The notes beneath the pieces are model-generated. The model was not told where the DNA came from. It did not search any database and saw only the letters and a program-made list of their open reading frames with translations. A stretch of 64,000 bases of DNA from Candidatus Aenigmatarchaeota archaeon (lineage in GTDB: Archaea; Aenigmatarchaeota; Aenigmatarchaeia; CG10238-14), in assembly GCA_018304545.1 (NCBI GenBank), contig JAGVVZ010000003.1, positions 123,402-187,401 on the forward strand, given 5' to 3'. The position numbers and the translations under genes are program-made. This document shows positions 50,692 through 59,577 of this stretch, in pieces (the stretch's first letter is position 1; the number at the start of each line of letters is the position of its first letter).

Positions 50692-51609
50692 TTAAATATT
50701 TTTCTTCTCTTGTATCATACGTTTAAAATCATTGAAGTCGCCAGCGTCTAAAATTTCTGAATCCAAAAGAATTGGTATACCGTTTATGTTTTCATTTTCA
50801 GATTTTTTCGTAATAAATAAACTCTCTGTTTTAGTGAAAGATGCTATGGAAATCATTATTTCCGATTTATCTATAAAACCTTTTTCATTGTCAGACACGC
50901 CGATTATCATTGTCTCTGTTCTTTTACCAATAATTTGAAATGGGGTCGATGTTAAGCAACTATTATTTATTTCTAATTCATCAAACTTCAAAGAGATCTT
51001 TTTTTGCAATTCCGTTTTAGGCTTTATTTGATGATCTATCTTGGGTGTTTCAAGTTTATAGGGAAGGATCAACGATACTCCCAATATTTTCTCCAATTTT
51101 TCTACTGTTTCTAATATAGGATTTACTCTTTTTTTTTCTATCTCATAAAGCGATTTTTTAGACGTGCCTATAATTTTACCAAGAGATTCTAAAGACAATC
51201 TATTTTTTAATCTCTCTTGCCTCAACAATTCTGTATTTATCGATACTGTATGTTTACCTTTCAATGCAGAAATCGATGGTATATGTTCACTTGATAACAA
51301 TTTCTCAAATAATTCTGGTCTTATTGTAGGTATACCAAATCTAGAATATATTATATTTTGTGATAAATCATTATGGTTATTTCTTAAACATACTGTTAAT
51401 GCATAAGCAGAAAGAAAATGCGAGATAGTTTTTATATTTGCGGCTGTTTCTCCGCTCAGAGAATCTATGTTTGTTAATGCCTTAATAACAAAGGATTTAT
51501 TTTTTTTTGCTAATATATCAAAACATCCTTCATATTGTAAAGTTTCAAAGCCGTATTGATCCAATGTATCCGTTATTTGATCAACCAATTCTTCTTTAAG
51601 CACATTCAT
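50692..51609 (-). CDS. HTH transcriptional regulator (COG1395-like)
   Basis: RLKNRLSLESLGKIIGTSKKSLYEIEKKRVNP HTH. Confidence 0.8.
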   Translation of the reverse strand: MNVLKEELVDQITDTLDQYGFETLQYEGCFDILAKKNKSFVIKALTNIDSLSGETAANIKTISHFLSAYALTVCLRNNHNDLSQNIIYSRFGIPTIRPELFEKLLSSEHIPSISALKGKHTVSINTELLRQERLKNRLSLESLGKIIGTSKKSLYEIEKKRVNPILETVEKLEKILGVSLILPYKLETPKIDHQIKPKTELQKKISLKFDELEINNSCLTSTPFQIIGKRTETMIIGVSDNEKGFIDKSEIMISIASFTKTESLFITKKSENENINGIPILLDSEILDAGDFNDFKRMIQEKKNI

Positions 51610-51655
51610 ATAATCATTTAAATATTTGTTAACGGAAAACTTAATAAACTTAGAT

Positions 51656-51763
51656 GGGCCGGTAGCTCAGCCTGGTTATCTTTCGAAACAGAAAGAGCAC
51701 TGGTCTTATAAGGCTACTGAGCGTAAAAACCAGCGGTCGCGTGTTCGAATCGCGCCCGGCCCA
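51656..51763 (+). tRNA. tRNA-Ile (UAU) with two insertions: D-loop and anticodon-loop intron
   Basis: Acceptor GGGCCGG/CCGGCCC; D-stem GCTC/GAGC with 16 extra nt (~51679-51694); anticodon stem CTGGT/ACCAG, loop CTTATA|A with 17-nt intron (51711-51727); T-arm GCGTGTTCGAATCGCGC. Confidence 0.88.
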
Positions 51764-51801
51764 TTATTATTTTATTAATAATTAAACAAATTATTGATAA
51801 T

Positions 51802-52398
51802 ATGAGTCTTCTAAAAACTGTGACGGGAAAATTAATTTTAGCGAATTTTATAGTATTCATAATAAACATATTATTTAAGAATTCAATAGATTATCTTGCA
51901 TTAACACCTACCGATGCATTATATAAAGGAATGATTTGGCAATTTCTTACATTCATGTATGTTCATGCCGGGATTGAGCACATTTTACTAAACATGTGGG
52001 GCCTGTTCATGTTCGGTCCTACGATAGAATATGCTATGGGTAAAAAGAAGTTTTTTCTATTCTACATGGTCACGGGAATTAGTTCTGGTATATTTCATAT
52101 TTTATTAACAGGTATTAGTAATACACCTTTGGTAGGAGCGTCTGGTGCAATATTTGGTGTAATGACAGCTTATGGCTTAATGTTTCCGAGACAAACAATT
52201 TATTTTCAACTCATTATACCTATGCCAGCGATAGTATTCATAATTTTAATTGGTTTATTACAAATTGTCTACGGGATAACTGGTTTAGAACCAGGTATAT
52301 CTAATTATGGCCATTTGGGTGGAATGATAATAGGATTTATTCTAGTCAAATATTTAGGATTCGAAAAGAGGAAGATTAGATTTTTTTGGGAGCAATGA
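51802..52398 (+). CDS. Rhomboid-family intramembrane serine protease
   Basis: HAGIEHILLNMWGLFMFG, GASGAIFGVM, NYGHLGGM. Confidence 0.93.
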   Translation: MSLLKTVTGKLILANFIVFIINILFKNSIDYLALTPTDALYKGMIWQFLTFMYVHAGIEHILLNMWGLFMFGPTIEYAMGKKKFFLFYMVTGISSGIFHILLTGISNTPLVGASGAIFGVMTAYGLMFPRQTIYFQLIIPMPAIVFIILIGLLQIVYGITGLEPGISNYGHLGGMIIGFILVKYLGFEKRKIRFFWEQ

Positions 52399-52433
52399 AA
52401 TAAACTTTTATTTTATTAATACAAACTAAAAAA

Positions 52434-53594
52434 ATGAAAAACATCAAAATCGCTTATATTCTTAGCTATTTAAGCATGTCCTCATTTTGGGGAGGTATTT
52501 GGGTTTTATATTATCTCTCATTTACAAATTATGCAGGTATAGGATTGATAGAATCTATAATGATAATAACTTCTGTAACTACAGAAATACCTACAGGTGC
52601 TGTCGCTGATTTATTAGGAAAGAAGAAGACTCTTGTGTTTTCATTTTTGTTGTTAGCGTTGGGAAGCTTCATAATGGGAACTGCAATAAATTTCATAAGC
52701 CTATTGATATCTGTAATATTAATGTCAACTGGACGTTCGTTATACTCTGGCACAATGGAAGCTTTAGTATACGATTCCTTGAAAGAAAAGAAGAAAGAAA
52801 ATAACTATGATAGAATAATCGCCAACATCACTACTATTCAACTTGTTGCTTTTGCTTTGTCAACAATTATTGGCGGGTTCATGTATTCAATTAATCCCGG
52901 TTTTCCATTTATTGCTGTCGGTATCATACATATAATTGGTTTATTTATAACATTTTTACTTAAAGAACCCAGAATCGATACAATAAGATTCTCATTCAAT
53001 AATTTTTTAAAACAAACAAAATTGGGTTTTCATCAACTGTTCAGCAACGAAGAAATAAAAAAACAAACAATTATTCTACTTTCGATTGGAATATTTCTTG
53101 TGATTATATATGAAGTTTTGAATGATGTATTAGCTGTTGAGTTTGGATTTAAAGAAAAACAACTCGGCGTTTTGATATCAACTATCTACTTGATATCAGC
53201 GGGTGCCTCTCAGATTTCACCTAAAATTACAAAACGATTTGGGTATACGATAAGTTTATTTTTAGTAAGTCTTTTAGTTGGCATTTCATTGGTTGTTTCT
53301 CCAATTATCGGTATGATTTTAGGTGGCTTCACCATTATGCTTCGTTCCGGCCTTCAGTCGATATTTAACAACATTTCCTCAACCCTCATTAATAAAAGTG
53401 TTGAATCAAGATACCGAGCAACAACTTTATCTACATTTTCAATGTTACAAAAAATTCCATATGCACTTTCAGCTTTTGTGATTGGTGGCCTAATGGACTT
53501 GTGGTCTGCAAAAATATTCGCCTTTTTCTTAGGTATAATTCTTGTTGCATTAATAACTATTCAAATAAAGAATTCCTCTTTTCAGAAAAAGTAA
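52434..53594 (+). CDS. MFS transporter
   Basis: Multi-TM; EIPTGAVADLLGKKKTL motif. Confidence 0.88.
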   Translation: MKNIKIAYILSYLSMSSFWGGIWVLYYLSFTNYAGIGLIESIMIITSVTTEIPTGAVADLLGKKKTLVFSFLLLALGSFIMGTAINFISLLISVILMSTGRSLYSGTMEALVYDSLKEKKKENNYDRIIANITTIQLVAFALSTIIGGFMYSINPGFPFIAVGIIHIIGLFITFLLKEPRIDTIRFSFNNFLKQTKLGFHQLFSNEEIKKQTIILLSIGIFLVIIYEVLNDVLAVEFGFKEKQLGVLISTIYLISAGASQISPKITKRFGYTISLFLVSLLVGISLVVSPIIGMILGGFTIMLRSGLQSIFNNISSTLINKSVESRYRATTLSTFSMLQKIPYALSAFVIGGLMDLWSAKIFAFFLGIILVALITIQIKNSSFQKK

Positions 53595-53800
53595 TGAAAT
53601 TTTTATATATAACTTTAACAAAATTATATATTAGAGAAAGATGATCTCAAAATATAGAGATTGCGTTTCGAGTTTTTTATCTAGATTTTTTTGTGTATTC
53701 TTCAGGACATTTAAAATGAAGAAGTGATTTTTTTCTCATTGGTTTTCTTCGCGTTTTTTCTACACTGTTTGTATTTGATTCTAAAAAGGAGGTGAAAAAA

Positions 53801-53854
53801 TTGGCAGCGACAAGGAGAAGATCTTCTGCAAGAAGAACTGCAGCACGAAGATAG
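53801..53854 (+). CDS. Micropeptide MAATRRRSSARRTAARR (17 aa, TTG start)
   Basis: AAGGAGGTGAAAAAATTGGCAGC start context; followed by stem-loop. Confidence 0.55.
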   Translation: MAATRRRSSARRTAARR

Positions 53855-53879
53855 TAGGTGAGCATTTGCTCCCTACTTT
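53854..53879 (+). terminator. Stem-loop GTAGGTGAGCATTTGCTCCCTAC followed by TTTA
   Basis: GTAGG/CCTAC and GAGC/GCTC pairing immediately after the micropeptide stop. Confidence 0.5.
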
Positions 53880-54069
53880 ATGGTCTCATCTGAATAAAAA
53901 TCGATGAAAAAGTTAAATTTAAATCGTTTATTTCAGAATTATAAAGAGATGAAAATAATGGGTGGACATCAAAAGATACAATAATCCTAAACTTTATTTA
54001 ATCCGCTCTCCGTTCGTAAACACGTTCTGCATATCAATAAAAGATATTTTAAAATTCTAGGCGATGTAA

Positions 54070-55605
54070 ATGAATGATATGGAACAAAAAACGACACTGG
54101 ATCAAATGATGGATGAAAGGAAGAGAAAATTGGATGATTTAAGAACAATGGGCATAGATCCTTTCGGATATAGGTATGATCGTTCTAACTTGATCAATGA
54201 AATCATAGAAAAATATTCCAAGATTAAATCCGGAGAAAAGCAAGAAAAGACAAAAGTGAAAATAGCTGGTAGAATTAGAAGCATAAGATTGCATGGAAAG
54301 GCGTGTTTTGTTGACATTGAAGATTCATCAGGCCGAATCCAGTCATATCTTAGCGTAGATACGCTAGGCAAAGAATATAAAATTTTGGATAAGCTGGATG
54401 TCGGAGATATAATAGGGGTTGATGGCTTCATATTCAAGACTCACAAGGGAGAACTAACAATCTGGACTAAAAAACTTCATGTTTTATGCAAGGCTCTTAG
54501 ACCATTACCATCAGAATGGTTTGGCTTGAAAGACGTTGAATCTAGATACAGGCATAGATACTTGGATTTAATAATGAATCCTGAGGTAAAAAAAACTTTC
54601 ATTATTAGAAGTAAGATAATCAATGCGATAAGGGAACTTTTCACCAAAGAAGGCTATATAGAAGTGGAAACACCTATATTGCAGCCAATTTATGGTGGTG
54701 CATTCGCAAGACCTTTCGTCACCTATCACAACACGTTAGACATGAAAATGTATCTGAGAATTTCGAATGAGATGTATTTGAAAAGACTTATTGTTGGTGG
54801 ATTCGAGAAAGTGTTTGAATTCTCTCCAGATTTTAGAAATGAAGGCGTTGATACATCGCACAATCCGGAATTTTTACAAGTAGAGGCTATGACGGCATTC
54901 GCAGATTATACAGACGGTATGAAGCTGATGGAAAACGTCATAGCATATGCGACCAAAAAAGCAATTGGCACTACCAAGATAGAATATGATGGAACTAAAA
55001 TAGACTTGAAACCACCTTGGATCAGAATGAAATTGATTGATGCTATTAAAAAATATGCGAAAATTGATGTGATGAGAAGCTCACTAGAAGAGCTTGTAAA
55101 TTTCACAAAGAAGAACGGAATAAAATTAAAGGATGGTGTAAAGGTGGGTGATGTTATTGGCGTAATTTTTGAAGAATTGGTTGAATCCAAATTGATACAG
55201 CCAACGATAATATATGATTACCCAATAGAAGTCTCTCCGTTGGCAAGAAAATGTAAAGACGACCCTTCATTCACAGAAAGATTTGAAATGTTCATCCGCG
55301 GAGAAGAGCACGGTAACAACTACTCCGAAATAAATGATCCCATCCAACTAAAGAGAAATTTCATTGAAGAATTAAAAAGAGGCGAGAAGGGTGACGAAGA
55401 AGCGCATCCTATGGATGAAGATTTTATTAGGGCTATTGAACACGGGATGCCACCTACTTGCGGCGTCGCCGTAGGAATAGACAGACTAGCTATGACATTA
55501 ACGAATAACGCATCGATAAGAGATGTCATATTATTCCCTGCCTTGAGACCAGAAAAGAAAGGGGAAATTTTTGGAGATGTAGAAAGTGATAGGATAACAA
55601 AATAA
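54070..55605 (+). CDS. lysS: Class II lysyl-tRNA synthetase
   Basis: Class II motifs: FSPDFRNEG, FLQVEAMTAFADY, GVAVGIDRLAM. Confidence 0.95.
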   Translation: MNDMEQKTTLDQMMDERKRKLDDLRTMGIDPFGYRYDRSNLINEIIEKYSKIKSGEKQEKTKVKIAGRIRSIRLHGKACFVDIEDSSGRIQSYLSVDTLGKEYKILDKLDVGDIIGVDGFIFKTHKGELTIWTKKLHVLCKALRPLPSEWFGLKDVESRYRHRYLDLIMNPEVKKTFIIRSKIINAIRELFTKEGYIEVETPILQPIYGGAFARPFVTYHNTLDMKMYLRISNEMYLKRLIVGGFEKVFEFSPDFRNEGVDTSHNPEFLQVEAMTAFADYTDGMKLMENVIAYATKKAIGTTKIEYDGTKIDLKPPWIRMKLIDAIKKYAKIDVMRSSLEELVNFTKKNGIKLKDGVKVGDVIGVIFEELVESKLIQPTIIYDYPIEVSPLARKCKDDPSFTERFEMFIRGEEHGNNYSEINDPIQLKRNFIEELKRGEKGDEEAHPMDEDFIRAIEHGMPPTCGVAVGIDRLAMTLTNNASIRDVILFPALRPEKKGEIFGDVESDRITK

Positions 55606-55673
55606 CTGTTTTTTGACTCATATTAAATAACGTAAAACATTAATATTTCTTAATTTACTCACAACAATTAATT

Positions 55674-56750
55674 ATGTCGCTTGAAGAATCTAAAATAATA
55701 AAAAATGAAAATGCTCTATCTATGGAGTTCATGCCAGAAATATTGCCTCACAGAGAGTCGCAAATACAATTTATAGCTAAAAATTTGGAACCAGCAAGCA
55801 GAGGACGAAAACCACAAAACATATTCATAAATGGACCTCCAGGAATAGGGAAAACCGCTTCTGTAAAATTTGTGTTCAGACAATTTGAAGAATATTCTGG
55901 AATCAGATCAGTCTATATAAACACTTGGGATTACAGTACTTCTTCCGCATTATTGACGAAAATAACTACAGAGTTGGGAATATTTGTACAAAGAAGAGGA
56001 ATATCGAAAGATGAAATAATAGAAAGACTAGTCGATGGATTGAAAAAAACAAACAAAGGCGTAGTTATTTGTTTGGACGAAATAGATCAATTGATAAAGA
56101 AAGATGAGGGAGCTTTGTACGACTTATTAAGATTAAATCAGTATGTGGAAAATCCTATAGGAATAGTTGCTATTTCCAATTACAAAGATATTTTTCTCAA
56201 TTTGGAACCGAGAATTATGAGCAGTTTGGATCTAGAAGAAATATCATTTAAATCATATACGCTAGATGAAATGAAAAGTATATTAAATGAAAGATGCAAA
56301 GACGCTTTCAAAGATGGCGCTGTAGAAGATGGTATAGTTTTATTATGCGCCAATCACGCTATAACTAGAGGCGGAGATGTTAGGGTTGGGTTGGAGTGTT
56401 TAAGAAAAGCTAGTAGATTAGCTGAAGATGAGAATTCTGAAAAAATCACTATTCATCATGTAAAAAATATATTATTTACAGTGAAATCCGTAAAAATGAA
56501 TATAATAAAAGGCAACGTAGAAGGTGTTGATAAAAATATTATTAATATATTAGAAACTAAAGATGATATAACATCAACAAATCTTAGAGAAATATACTCA
56601 AAAAATTATGGAAATATTAGTCATGTAGCTTTTAGAAAGCATTTGAACTATCTAAAAAATTCTGGAATCATAAAAGAAAGAAAAACTAGAGAAGGATCAA
56701 GAGGAAGAAAGGTTTATATCTCGTTAGTAAAAAGAAAGGTTTTTAAGTGA
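55674..56750 (+). CDS. cdc6: Orc1/Cdc6 replication initiator
   Basis: GPPGIGKTAS, CLDEIDQL, C-terminal winged helix. Confidence 0.93.
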   Translation: MSLEESKIIKNENALSMEFMPEILPHRESQIQFIAKNLEPASRGRKPQNIFINGPPGIGKTASVKFVFRQFEEYSGIRSVYINTWDYSTSSALLTKITTELGIFVQRRGISKDEIIERLVDGLKKTNKGVVICLDEIDQLIKKDEGALYDLLRLNQYVENPIGIVAISNYKDIFLNLEPRIMSSLDLEEISFKSYTLDEMKSILNERCKDAFKDGAVEDGIVLLCANHAITRGGDVRVGLECLRKASRLAEDENSEKITIHHVKNILFTVKSVKMNIIKGNVEGVDKNIINILETKDDITSTNLREIYSKNYGNISHVAFRKHLNYLKNSGIIKERKTREGSRGRKVYISLVKRKVFK

Positions 56751-56774
56751 TTAATTGTTCATATGTTAAGACAT

Positions 56775-56849
56775 AGCGGGATGGAGCAGCCTGGAGTGCT
56801 CGCAGGGCTCATAACCCTGAGGTCGGAAGTTCAAATCTTCCTCCCGCTA
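56775..56849 (+). tRNA. Initiator tRNA-Met (CAU)
   Basis: A1-U72, AGCGGGA/TCCCGCT, GC-rich anticodon stem CAGGG-CTCATAA-CCCTG, T-arm GGAAGTTCAAATCTTCC. Confidence 0.95.
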
Positions 56850-56876
56850 TAACTATTCAAAAACAAATGTGCTTAT

Positions 56877-57371
56877 ATGAAAATTTTAATCTTCTTACAT
56901 GGCACTTTAATTATGCATAAAAACGCAGAAGGTAAAAATCGAGAAGAAAGAGTAATCCAAGCTTTGAATAATGACGAATCTGTCCACGACTATTCTTCAT
57001 ATATCCCTGTTGATAATGCTGTTAGAAAGTTGAAGGCATGGAAAAGGCAGGGAGCAGAAATTCTATACCTGAGTTCTCATCAAACAGGAGAGGACGTAGA
57101 AAAAGACAAACTAGTTTTAAAAAAATATGGTTTTCCTAGAGGACATATTTTTTATCGCCGAAAAGAAGAAATTTACAAAGATATTGCTGAAAGACTTGTT
57201 CCAGATATATTGATCGAAGATGACTGCGAAAGCATCGGAGGAGAAAAAGAGATGACAATAACTTTTGTTAAATTAGAAATTAAAAAAAGAATAAAGTCTA
57301 TTGTTGTAAAAGAATTTGGTGGAATTGATCACCTACCAGATGAAATATCTAAACTTAAAAGTATTAATTAA
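56877..57371 (+). CDS. HAD-like hypothetical protein
   Basis: HAD-like arrangement (LIFLHGTLI, YLSSHQTGEDV, LIEDDCES). Confidence 0.5.
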   Translation: MKILIFLHGTLIMHKNAEGKNREERVIQALNNDESVHDYSSYIPVDNAVRKLKAWKRQGAEILYLSSHQTGEDVEKDKLVLKKYGFPRGHIFYRRKEEIYKDIAERLVPDILIEDDCESIGGEKEMTITFVKLEIKKRIKSIVVKEFGGIDHLPDEISKLKSIN

Positions 57372-57378
57372 TAGAAAA

Positions 57379-57624
57379 TTATTCTAACTCTCTAGCTGTT
57401 AATGTTCCTATTCTACTTTCTAAATCTTTTATTTTTTCGTCTTGCAATTTAGTTAAAACAAGTATATCATCAACTTTCTTGGATAGATGAGAAAGATATT
57501 TGGAAACTGTGTCTATTTGCTTTATCATTTCGTTGAATTTTTCTACATTGTCCTCTTTAGTCTGAATACTGACCCTAAACTTTTCTGGATTATAGTTAAA
57601 TGTTTCTTCCTTATTCTTGAACAC
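57379..57624 (-). CDS. Coiled-coil hypothetical protein
   Basis: ORF track; heptad-like pattern. Confidence 0.5.
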   Translation of the reverse strand: MFKNKEETFNYNPEKFRVSIQTKEDNVEKFNEMIKQIDTVSKYLSHLSKKVDDILVLTKLQDEKIKDLESRIGTLTARELE

Positions 57625-57688
57625 AATACCACTAATATTAGAAAAGCAATTAAAGTTTTAAACATATACCTGACTAGTATTTGATAGC

Positions 57689-57760
57689 GGGTCCATAGTC
57701 TATCGGTTAGGACGCGGCCCTTACAAGGCCGAGAGACCAGTTCAATTCTGGTTGGACCCA
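57689..57760 (+). tRNA. tRNA-Val (UAC)
   Basis: GGGTCCA/TGGACCC, anticodon stem-loop CGGCC-CTTACAA-GGCCG, T-arm ACCAGTTCAATTCTGGT. Confidence 0.94.
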
Positions 57761-57814
57761 TCTAAAATAATCGTTCTCGGAAAGTATTTTAATGTTTGTT
57801 GAGTATAGATTGTC

Positions 57815-58225
57815 ATGGACCAAAAAGAAATGCAACAGAAAATTATGAGATATCAACAGTTACAAAAAAGAATGGAAGTTATGAACAACAGAAGGGAAAT
57901 GTTCCTAAATAGAATGGTAGAAATTCAGTCTACTTTAGAAGCATTGGAAAATATAGAAAACTCAAAGGAAGACGAAATAATGTTGTCTTTAGGTTCTGGT
58001 GTATATATTTCTGCAAAATTATCTGAAAATAATAAAATCCTGATGATGATCGGAGGGAATATCGTCACAGATACAACCTTAGATGATGCCAAAAAAACCG
58101 TTGATGAATATAAAAAGGAAACAGAAGCTACAATAGAAGTCTTTGAGGATGAGATAATGAAATATGCCGGAGAATTATCCGAACTCCAACCTGAAGTAAA
58201 AGCCATAATTGAAAAAAGTAGATAG
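57815..58225 (+). CDS. pfdA: Prefoldin subunit alpha
   Basis: LGSGVYISAKL, MMIGGNIVTDTTLDDAK; upstream of ftsY. Confidence 0.9.
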   Translation: MDQKEMQQKIMRYQQLQKRMEVMNNRREMFLNRMVEIQSTLEALENIENSKEDEIMLSLGSGVYISAKLSENNKILMMIGGNIVTDTTLDDAKKTVDEYKKETEATIEVFEDEIMKYAGELSELQPEVKAIIEKSR

Positions 58226-58227
58226 TA

Positions 58228-59240
58228 TGTTTGATTTTCTAAAGAAAAAAATCAGCAATGTTGTTTCTTCTGTAACAAAAATGGTTACAAAAGAGGATAA
58301 ATCAAAACCGAAAAAAGAAAAAAAAGAGACGGAAGTTAAAGAAAAAAAAACGACAGTAAAGGAAGTTGCGGAAAGAATATTCAAAAAGGTTACAGAAAGA
58401 CAGATAACAGAAGACGATGTTAATAACATTTTTAATCAAGTTGAAATGAATTTACTTGAAGCTGATGTGGCTGTTAGTGTCATTGATAAATTCAAAGAAG
58501 ATTTAAAAAATAATTTATTAGGAAAAGACACGAAAAGGACACAAGTAAAGGAAGTGATAGAAAATAGTTTCAGAAACAGTTTATTAGAGATTTTAACAAC
58601 ACCTGAAATTGATTTAGAAAAAATAATACAGAAAAAAAGAAGTGAAGATAAACCTACTCTATTTATTTTTCTTGGGTTTAATGGTAGCGGAAAAACAACT
58701 AGCTTAGCTAAATTTGCAAAATGGCTCATAGATAAGAAATATTCAGTCGTTTTTGCAGCAGGTGATTCATTCAGAGCTGCCTCAATAGAACAATTAGAAG
58801 AACACGCCAATAAACTAAGAGTAAAAGTTATAAAACATCAATACGGAGCTGATCCTGCAGCTGTTGTATTTGATGCAGTTAAACATGCAGAATCGCATAA
58901 CATAAATGTCGTACTAGCAGATACCGCTGGAAGAACACATGTAAATAAAAACTTGATGGACCAGTTAGAAAAGGTTTGTAGAGTAAATAAATCCGATTTA
59001 AAAATTCTCGTGTTAGACAGTTTAACAGGAAATGATATTATTAATCAATGCGAAATGTACGATAAAGCTGTAGGTGTTGATGCTTTAATCCTGACTAAAG
59101 TAGACGTAGTTGAAAGAGGTGGCAGCATATTGTCGGCGGCCTATGTTCTTAAAAAACCAATATTATTTCTGGGTATAGGTCAAGAATATGAAAATTTTGA
59201 AAAATACAACCCTGATAAAATTGCAGAAAATTTATTGTGA
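58228..59240 (+). CDS. ftsY: SRP receptor FtsY
   Basis: GFNGSGKTTSLAKFA, GDSFRAASIEQLE, ADTAGRTH; ATG at 58228 preferred. Confidence 0.95.
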
Positions 59241-59527
59241 GTTCAATGTCTAATTTAAAGGAACTAGAAGAAAGAGTTGAGAAAATAGAAGAAAGAAATA
59301 AGAAAGTTGAGAACGATAAAGCTTGGGAAACGAGTTATACGAGAAGAATTTTGCTTTCAATATTTACATATTTAGCAATCGGGTTGTATTTGAATTCAAT
59401 AAATATATCCAAACCTTGGATAAATGCTATTGTTCCTACCTTGGGATTTATGATATCCACTCTAACTTTACCATTCTTTAAAAAATTATGGCTGAAATAT
59501 GCCTATAAAAATAAGCGAATCCCATAA
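59237..59527 (+). CDS. Coiled-coil plus two-TM hypothetical protein
   Basis: ORF track. Confidence 0.7.
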   Translation: MSSMSNLKELEERVEKIEERNKKVENDKAWETSYTRRILLSIFTYLAIGLYLNSINISKPWINAIVPTLGFMISTLTLPFFKKLWLKYAYKNKRIP

Positions 59528-59577
59528 ATCAAATCTATAAGTTTAAAAAACCCACTTTATATTTATCATAGAGAAAT

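Noticed and set aside
55600-55680. Replication origin next to cdc6
   Set aside because: Only about 70 AT-rich nt upstream and no origin-recognition-box-like repeats visible to me.
57543-57761. 72-aa minus-strand ORF (MGPTRIELVSRPCKGRVLTDRLW...)
   Set aside because: Antisense of tRNA-Val; spurious.
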